Part shown: in pieces, positions 58,831 to 64,000 of the stretch
Position numbering within the stretch: position 1 is the first letter of the stretch
Layout of the letters: every line of letters begins with the position of its first letter
Assembly (NCBI RefSeq): GCF_006539885.1
Contig: NZ_BJNW01000005.1
Coordinates: 62,001-126,000, forward strand
DNA from: Kocuria varians
GTDB taxonomy: Bacteria > Actinomycetota > Actinomycetes > Actinomycetales > Micrococcaceae
Direction: 5' to 3'
DNA length: 64,000 nucleotides
Made by a program: the position numbers and the translations under genes
Notes under the pieces: generated by a model
Databases searched by the model: none
The model's input: only the letters and a program-made list of their open reading frames with translations
What the model was told of the DNA's origin: nothing

Positions 58831-59445
58831 ATGATCGCCGGCATGGGGTCAGCCCACATCGACTCCGGCCTGACCGCGGTGACCGAACCCATCGCCGGGA
58901 TCGTGCTACTCGGAATCGCCGCCTTCGCCCCCTACATGGTCTACCGGCTCATCAGCTTCGTCGGCTTCGACCTCTACAACTCGATGGGCGCCGAGCAGGA
59001 CGCGAAGAACGCCATGAACCGGCCGCTGCCCATCCCCTCCAAGACCAGCGGCGACGGCCCGAAGAAGATCCTCGACGGATCCGGCGACAGCGGGGGCGAC
59101 GGCGACGGCGGCGGGAGCCCGCCCGCGGCGAAGCCACCCGCCAGCACCGAGACGGCTGGCACCGAGACCGCGACCGCCGAAGCGGGAACGGAGACCGCCG
59201 CGAGTACGGGGCCTGCCGCCCCGGTCGTAGCCGGCGTCATGGTCGCCAAAGAAGCGGCCGAGGCCGGCAACGAGGTCGGGAACCAGGCCGACACCGCCGC
59301 CAGCGGCGCGCAGAGCACCGGCAACTCCACCGACCCCAGCGGTGACGGGGGTTCGGGCGGCACCCCGCCTCCTCCGTCGGCGCCGATGCCGAACACCCCG
59401 AACGAACCGAACCCGAATCCGGGTCCGACCGAAGGGAAGGAGTAG
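58831..59445 (+). pseudogene. C-terminal fragment of a TrbL-like conjugal transfer membrane protein
   Basis: The 204 readable residues start in the last membrane helix (GLTAVTEPIAGIVLLGIAAFAPYMVYRLISFVGFD) and continue with YNSMGAEQDAKNAMNRPLPIP and a long Gly/Pro/Ser/Thr-rich tail. Full-length relatives have several more helices upstream. The missing N-terminus ends at the junction with the glycosyltransferase gene (about 58784-58830). The following gene starts 3 bases after the stop. Confidence 0.8.
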
Positions 59446-59448
59446 GCG

Positions 59449-60915
59449 ATGCCACGCACCGACGACACGAAGACGACCGGCGAACTGGTGCCGGTGAAGT
59501 TCTCCCGCCTCACCCGCCGGGGCCTGATCCTCGGGCTCTCCCTGTCGCAGATGATCGCCCTCGGCCTCGGCGGCGCCTCCCTGATTGGGGCGCTCTACGC
59601 CGGCGGCGGCATCCTCATCGCTTACTCCGCCCCCGTCTGGCTAGCCGCGATCACTCTGACGTGGGTGAAGGGCGGCGGCCGGGCGCTGGTCGAATGGATA
59701 CCGGTGTGCGCCTGGTGGCTGTGGCGCACCACCGGCGGGCAACTGCTCTACCGCCGCCGCATCATCGTCCCCAGGCCCGAGGGTACCCTCGCGCTGCCCG
59801 GCGACATGGCGAGGCTGCGCGAGTACACCGACCCCGAGACCGGCGCCGGGATGATCCACGACCCGACCGCGAACACGCTCACCGTCGTGGTGGAGGTCAC
59901 GCATCCGGCGTTCGTGCTGCTGGACCCGTCCGAACAGAACCGCCGCGTCACCGCCTGGGGCCGGGTACTGGCGACGATCTGCCGCTCCGGGAGGGTCAGT
60001 GCCCTGCAAGTGCTGGAACGGACCCTGCCTGCCTCCGGGCAGGGCCTCGCGGAATGGTGGGCTGAGCACGGCGCCCATGACGACTCTTGAGCCTCGACCA
60101 CCTACGCCGAGCTCATCCAGAGGGCCGGTCCCGCCGGGGAGCGACACGCCACCACGCTTTCGCTGAGCCTGGATATGAAGGCGGCGGGCCGGCAGATCCG
60201 CACCGCCGGCGGTGGCATCAAGGGGGCGGCGAACGTACTGCGCCAGGAGATGACGACGCTCGTCTCCGCGCTGCGGGCCGCGGATCTCGACCCGTCTTCC
60301 TGGTTGTCGGCCGGCCAGCTCGCGGTGATGCTGCGCACTGCCTACGACCCCGCCATCGGGCCGACCCTGGAACGTCACGGGCAGCTCGGCCAGGACCTCG
60401 CCACCGCTGGCCCGGTCGCGGTCGCCGAGACGTGGGATCGGCTCCGCACCGATTCCGGCCACCACGCCGTGCTGTGGATCAGCGAGTGGCCGCGGGCGAT
60501 GGTCTATCCGGGGTTCCTCGCCCCGGTCGCTCTGTCGACGGGGATTCAGCGGTCGATCTCGCTGATCTGCACCCCGCTGCGGACCGACCAGGCGGTGCGT
60601 GACATCCGCAAGAAGAAGGTCGAATACATCAGCGACCGGGCGCAGCGGGCGAAGATCGGGCAGATCCAGGACGCTTCCCAGACCGCCGAATACGAAGACG
60701 TGCTCCGTCAGGAGGCCGACCTTACCGCTGGGCACGGGGTGCTGCGCTACACCGGCCTCATCGCCGTCACCGCCCCTACGGTCGAGGAGCTCGATGCCGC
60801 GGTCGCCGCGATAGAGCAGGCCGCTATCCAGGCCTCCTGCGAGACCCGCCGGCTTGTCGGGCAGCAAGCCGCCGCGTTCACCGCTGCCGCCCTCCCCATC
60901 GCACGCCGCATCTAA
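59449..60915 (+). pseudogene. SCO6880-like conjugation protein with an in-frame stop
   Basis: An SCO6880/PrgI-type protein of 488 codons. Two N-terminal hydrophobic segments (SQMIALGLGGASLIGALYAG and ILIAYSAPVWLAAI) precede a large soluble domain. The frame is open except for TGA at 60088-60090, where the sequence around it (HDDS-stop-ASTTYAELIQ) suggests a Trp codon became a stop. Codons on both sides are in the same frame. The ATG has AAGGAG upstream. The full protein is typically next to a VirB4-like ATPase, as here. Confidence 0.85.
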
Positions 60916-60955
60916 GAGCGGACGTGGGGCGCCGGTCGGTGCACCTGGCAGGCAC

Positions 60956-60996
60956 AGCGCCCCGACCCCTTTTCACCTCCGCGGGGTCGGGGCGCT
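60956..60996 (+). terminator. Strong hairpin inside the conjugation gene cluster
   Basis: AGCGCCCCGACCCC (60956-60969) pairs perfectly with GGGGTCGGGGCGCT (60983-60996) around a 13-base loop, between the SCO6880-like gene and the hypothetical gene. It could be a terminator or an attenuator. Confidence 0.6.
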
Positions 60997-61025
60997 GCCG
61001 CTGCCGCCGAATCTGAGGAGTTGTC

Positions 61026-61805
61026 ATGCCGACGTTCAACGATCCCTACGCCGATGCCCGCGAGACCGCCGAAGCAGTCCGCGGTCTCGCCCACGCCACC
61101 CAGCGCGTGGAGGACCCCGAAGCGCTGTATCCGGTGATCGGCGAGCTCATGGCCGCCACTCGGTCGCTGAGCCAGGTGCTCGATCAGCTCACCCGCGCCC
61201 ACCAGCATCACACCGGCCGGGCCGCGACCGATGCTGGCGACCGGGAGGCCGGCAGCCAGCTCACCTTCGAGGCCGCCGCCGCCCTCCACGAGGCCGCCGC
61301 CTATGTCGGGCAGGCCGATACGGCGCTCGACCGGGCCTCGAACCGGGCCGGGCGCATCGCCTGGCGCCCTGAGAACCCGCCGGCCGATCGGTGGGTGAAC
61401 GTCGTGTTCCTCCAAGGCGGCGAGGCCGATCCGGTGATGGAGATCATCGACCGGCAAGGTACCGACGCCGCGATTGAATACCTCGCCGGCTTCGATCAGG
61501 GCGAGGACACCATCCGCGATGGCATGGAGAACGGGTACGTCTACGACGCGCCACCGCAAACGCCGGCGGATCGGGTCGCGACCCGCAGCGACTACGCCCT
61601 CACCTACAGCCCCGACCTGACGTACGTCGGCCTTTCCCGTCGCATCGACGCCCCCGAACCCGAGGCGTCGACGGCGCGAGCCGCCGAGCCGCCCATGCGG
61701 CAGGGCGCGGGCCGGCATCGTGGGCCTGTGCGGCCGGACGGGTCGTCGTGGTTTCGGCCGGATGCGATCAGCGAGGTCGCCGAGACGCGGGGGCTGTTCC
61801 GGTGA
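61026..61805 (+). CDS. Hypothetical protein of conjugative elements
   Basis: A 259-residue soluble protein, mainly helical in its first 110 residues (ARETAEAVRGLAHATQRVED, ALHEAAAYVGQADTALDRAS), then a mixed region (WVNVVFLQGGEADPVMEIIDRQG) and a disordered C-terminus. I do not recognise a function. Proteins of this layout occur between the SCO6880-like and VirB4-like genes of actinobacterial elements. The ATG has GAGGAG upstream. The stop overlaps the next gene by GTGA. Confidence 0.75.
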   Translation: MPTFNDPYADARETAEAVRGLAHATQRVEDPEALYPVIGELMAATRSLSQVLDQLTRAHQHHTGRAATDAGDREAGSQLTFEAAAALHEAAAYVGQADTALDRASNRAGRIAWRPENPPADRWVNVVFLQGGEADPVMEIIDRQGTDAAIEYLAGFDQGEDTIRDGMENGYVYDAPPQTPADRVATRSDYALTYSPDLTYVGLSRRIDAPEPEASTARAAEPPMRQGAGRHRGPVRPDGSSWFRPDAISEVAETRGLFR

Positions 61806-62713
61806 GCGGCGACCGTGAGAAGCTGCACTCCGCCGTCCTGGTCGCCCCTGCGAAGGAGCGGCGCCGTCTGCGCAAGCAGCGCCGAGCCGCTGCCACGGAG
61901 CTCGTCGCCGAGCAGCGCAAGCGCGAGCAGGCCGAGACTCGAGCGAAGCGGGAGCGTGAACGGGCCGAACGGCGGGCGACCCGGTATCTGCCCGCCGCCG
62001 GGGAGCCCGGCCCCGCCATGTTGCGGACGCCGGGCAGGTTCCGGCTCCCGAGACATCAGGACACCTCCGCGATGCTTTCCGGGGCGTATCCGTTCCTCGC
62101 CGAAGGCGGCCTCGGCTCCCAGGGCGTGTTCATCGGCCAAGACCTCTACTCAGGCGGCTCGTTCGTCTACGACCCGTGGGTGCTGTATGCCAACGGGGTC
62201 ATCACTGCCCCGAATGTCGTGATAGCCGGGATCGTCGGCTCCGGCAAATCCTCCCTCGCCAAGAGCCTCTATGCGCGGTCGCTCGGGTTCGGGCGCCGGG
62301 TCTACATCCCCGGCGACCCGAAAGGCGAGCACACCCCCGTCGCCGACGCCGTCGGCGGTCGGGCGATCAAGCTCGGGCACGGCCTGCCTTCGCGTCTGAA
62401 CCCGTTGGATGAGGGGTACCGGCCGGCGGGGATGAGTGACGAGCAGTGGACCGCGACGGTCACCTCCCGACGTCGCGACCTGATCGGCGCGTTGACGGAG
62501 ACGGTGCTCGCTCGGCCAATGTCGCCGTTGGAGCACACCGCGATCGATACGGCGCTGGCGGCGACCATGCGGGAGAACACTGTGCCGATCTTGCCGATGG
62601 TCGTCGACCACCTTCTCGACCCTGCCGGCGACGACGACGGACGGTTGAAGGAAGACGGCCGCATGGTCGGCCACGCACTCCGGAGGTTGGTCGCCGGTGA
62701 TCTGCCGTACTGA
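61802..62713 (+). pseudogene. VirB4-like conjugation ATPase, truncated
   Basis: The first 303 residues of a VirB4/TraC-type ATPase: a charged coiled-coil-like start (residues 15-60), then a Walker A motif, AGIVGSGKSSLAKSLYARS near residue 140, and GDPKGEHTPVADAVGG. Family members in such elements are usually about 480 residues or longer with a Walker B and a C-terminal domain, which are missing. The frame stops at 62713, just where the sequence changes character. The GTG start overlaps the preceding gene. Confidence 0.8.
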
Positions 62714-62834
62714 CCGGACACGTTGATCGAGCCGCTACGGGCGTGGCGGTCGTGACTGGCGGGCGTGTAGCGACACCACAATGGTCGTCAGTCAAGTCTC
62801 TGCTTCTGGGCCAGGGTTTGCCTAGGGTGGGTGC

Positions 62835-63632
62835 ATGCCCGTCTGGCAGCCAGCGATCCCGCAGGGGTTGCGCCCTCATCTCCTTTCCTGGGTGGGGTAT
62901 GACTTCACCAGTAGCGACACTGACCACCACGGGGTTCCCTCGTTGGGTGTCACGGTGGTGCTCTCGTTCGCGGAGCCGATCGACTGTGGCTGGTTGCATG
63001 GCGGCGAGCGGCATCGCCTGGACGTACTGGTCTCCGGCCTGCACACCACTCCGGCCCTGATCCAGTCGAGGGGGCGCCAGCAGGGCCTCGAGTTGTCGAT
63101 CCACCCGCTCTCGGCCCGTCGGCTTCTTGGACCGCCGGCCGGAGAGCTGGCCGGCTCGATGGTTGATGTGAAGGATCTCCCGTGGCCCAGGCACCTGCTC
63201 GACCAGCTGCGGCAGTCAACGTGGCCGCGACGGTTCCACCTCTTGGCGGCATTCCTCGCCAAGAGGCTCGACCAGCATTCCCACACACCGCGGGCAGACA
63301 TGGTCGAGGCACTCTCGCAGATTCATCGAGCCGGGGGTGTGATCCCCATCTCCGACCTGGCTCAGGATGTTGGCCTGTCCAGACGGCGTCTCTCTAGCCT
63401 GTTCGATCTGGAGACAGGTCTTTCGCCCAAACAGGTGGCGCGCATCGCTCGCTTCAACCACGCCAAAGACCTCGTCCAGAGTGGTGCCCAGCTCTCCGAC
63501 GTCGCTGCCATGGCCGGCTACAGCGACCAAGCGCACCTGTCGCGCGAATGGAAGTCGATGACCGGGTGGACGCTGCGCCAGTCGAAGGCCGATTTCCCAT
63601 TGCTTCAAGACACCGACACGCTTCCAGGGTGA
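62835..63632 (+). CDS. AraC-family transcriptional regulator
   Basis: A 265-residue regulator with an N-terminal sensor region (LRPHLLSWVGYDFTS, HRLDVLVSGLHTTPALIQS) and a C-terminal AraC-type double helix-turn-helix (ISDLAQDVGLSRRRLSSLFDLETGLSPKQ, LSDVAAMAGYSDQAHLSREWKSMTG). The ATG has no clear ribosome site; TAGGGT lies 6 bases before it, so it may be leaderless. A VOC-family gene follows 10 bases after the stop and is its likely target. Lower GC bias than the core genes suggests it was acquired. Confidence 0.85.
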   Translation: MPVWQPAIPQGLRPHLLSWVGYDFTSSDTDHHGVPSLGVTVVLSFAEPIDCGWLHGGERHRLDVLVSGLHTTPALIQSRGRQQGLELSIHPLSARRLLGPPAGELAGSMVDVKDLPWPRHLLDQLRQSTWPRRFHLLAAFLAKRLDQHSHTPRADMVEALSQIHRAGGVIPISDLAQDVGLSRRRLSSLFDLETGLSPKQVARIARFNHAKDLVQSGAQLSDVAAMAGYSDQAHLSREWKSMTGWTLRQSKADFPLLQDTDTLPG

Positions 63633-63642
63633 GGCTGGAGCC

Positions 63643-64000
63643 ATGACTACACCACAGCTCTTTCACTGCCTGCGCTACACCGATGCCGATCGAGGCATCG
63701 ACTTCCTCCAAGCCATCGGCTTCACCACCGCCATGATCGTGCGGGATCCTGATGACTCGACCTTGGTGGCCCATGCGCAACTTGCCTGGCGCGACAACGG
63801 TGGCATCATGCTCGGCTCCGCTCGGGACGATGACCCGCATTACGGACCGGGGATCTGCAACCTGGTGGTCGCCAGCGATGGGGACGTCGACAGCCTCTTC
63901 ACCACGGCCCTGGCACACGGCGCAACCACCGTCACCGAACCCAACGACGCCCCCCACGGAGGGCGCAACGCATGTGTCGCTGACTTCGATGACCACTGGT
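63643..64000 (+). CDS. VOC-family (glyoxalase/bleomycin-resistance-like) protein, partial
   Basis: The first 119 residues of a VOC-fold protein. The start reads MTTPQLFHCLRYTDADRGID, followed by FLQAIGFTTAMIVRDPDDS, HAQLAWRDNGGIMLGSA, and the second beta-alpha unit VDSLFTTALAHGATTVTEPND, with GGRNACVADFDDHW at the window edge, where the frame is still open. VOC proteins cover glyoxalases, resistance proteins and dioxygenases; the substrate is unknown. The ATG has GGAG upstream. Probably cotranscribed with the AraC-type regulator. Confidence 0.87.
   Translation, partial: MTTPQLFHCLRYTDADRGIDFLQAIGFTTAMIVRDPDDSTLVAHAQLAWRDNGGIMLGSARDDDPHYGPGICNLVVASDGDVDSLFTTALAHGATTVTEPNDAPHGGRNACVADFDDHW

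Larger units (their letters stand above)
58831..62713 (+). mobile_element. Remnant of an actinobacterial conjugative element
   Basis: Four consecutive plus-strand genes of the conjugation module seen in actinobacterial integrative elements: a TrbL-like C-terminal piece, an SCO6880-like gene with a nonsense codon, a hypothetical gene and the N-terminal part of a VirB4-like ATPase. Both outer genes are truncated, and no integrase, relaxase or attachment repeat is found. Base use differs slightly from the core genes around it. It is probably non-functional. Confidence 0.85.

Noticed and set aside
62714-62834. Remnant end of an insertion sequence at the right edge of the conjugative element scar
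   Set aside because: The sequence has a vague resemblance to IS ends but no matching inverted repeat or transposase could be seen.

Overview
The window is very GC-rich and densely packed, with most genes on the minus strand and many GTGA or ATGA stop/start overlaps. It carries signals typical of Actinobacteria: a SAM-IV-type riboswitch, an IdeR/DtxR iron box, LexA-type boxes and apparently leaderless genes. Gene content and order suggest a Micrococcaceae chromosome, most likely Kocuria-like. That assignment is inference from recognition, not from a search.

Positions 1-24700 are core metabolism, nearly all on the minus strand. They include glutamate synthase (gltB, partial gltD), lgt, and a mixed his/trp cluster (hisE, hisG, hisF, hisI, trpE, a Trp-associated membrane gene, a small HGxxPAAW-type gene, a trpC-trpB gene fusion, trpA). 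A riboflavin operon follows (pnuC/ribM-like, ribD, a ribE-ribB fusion, ribA, ribH) behind an FMN riboswitch. Then come rpe, rsmB, fmt, def and a PD-(D/E)XK nuclease-like gene. Positions 24785-25440 hold four tRNA genes (Val-CAC on minus; Gly-GCC, Cys-GCA and Val-GAC on plus).

Positions 25500-36700 carry an ornithine cyclodeaminase-family gene, a class Ib ribonucleotide reductase operon (nrdHIE without nrdF) behind DnaA-type and NrdR-type sites, an NmrA-like oxidoreductase, an App1-type phosphatase, the error-prone polymerase dnaE2 and a DUF6504-like gene. The last two each have a LexA-like palindrome at their promoter. A SAM-IV riboswitch then precedes an MHS-type transporter and a flavin monooxygenase of the NtaA/DszA type, probably a sulfur-scavenging unit. 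An NCS1 permease and the iron-uptake operon efeUOB (IdeR box upstream) follow.

Positions 45200-58800 are more accessory. A YbaK deacylase is followed by a possible secondary-metabolite locus: type II thioesterase, Sfp-type PPTase with an altered active-site motif, membrane acyltransferase-like protein, and a Pls/PosA-family nonribosomal peptide synthetase interrupted by a one-base frameshift. A secreted alpha/beta hydrolase, a DUF3500-like lipoprotein, an EamA exporter and a glycosyltransferase (also frameshifted by one G) come next.

Positions 58830-62713 are a decayed piece of an actinobacterial conjugative element: the C-terminal part of a TrbL-like protein, an SCO6880-like gene with an in-frame stop, a hypothetical gene and a truncated VirB4-like ATPase. 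The window ends with an AraC-type regulator and the start of a VOC-family gene that look less GC-biased than the core.
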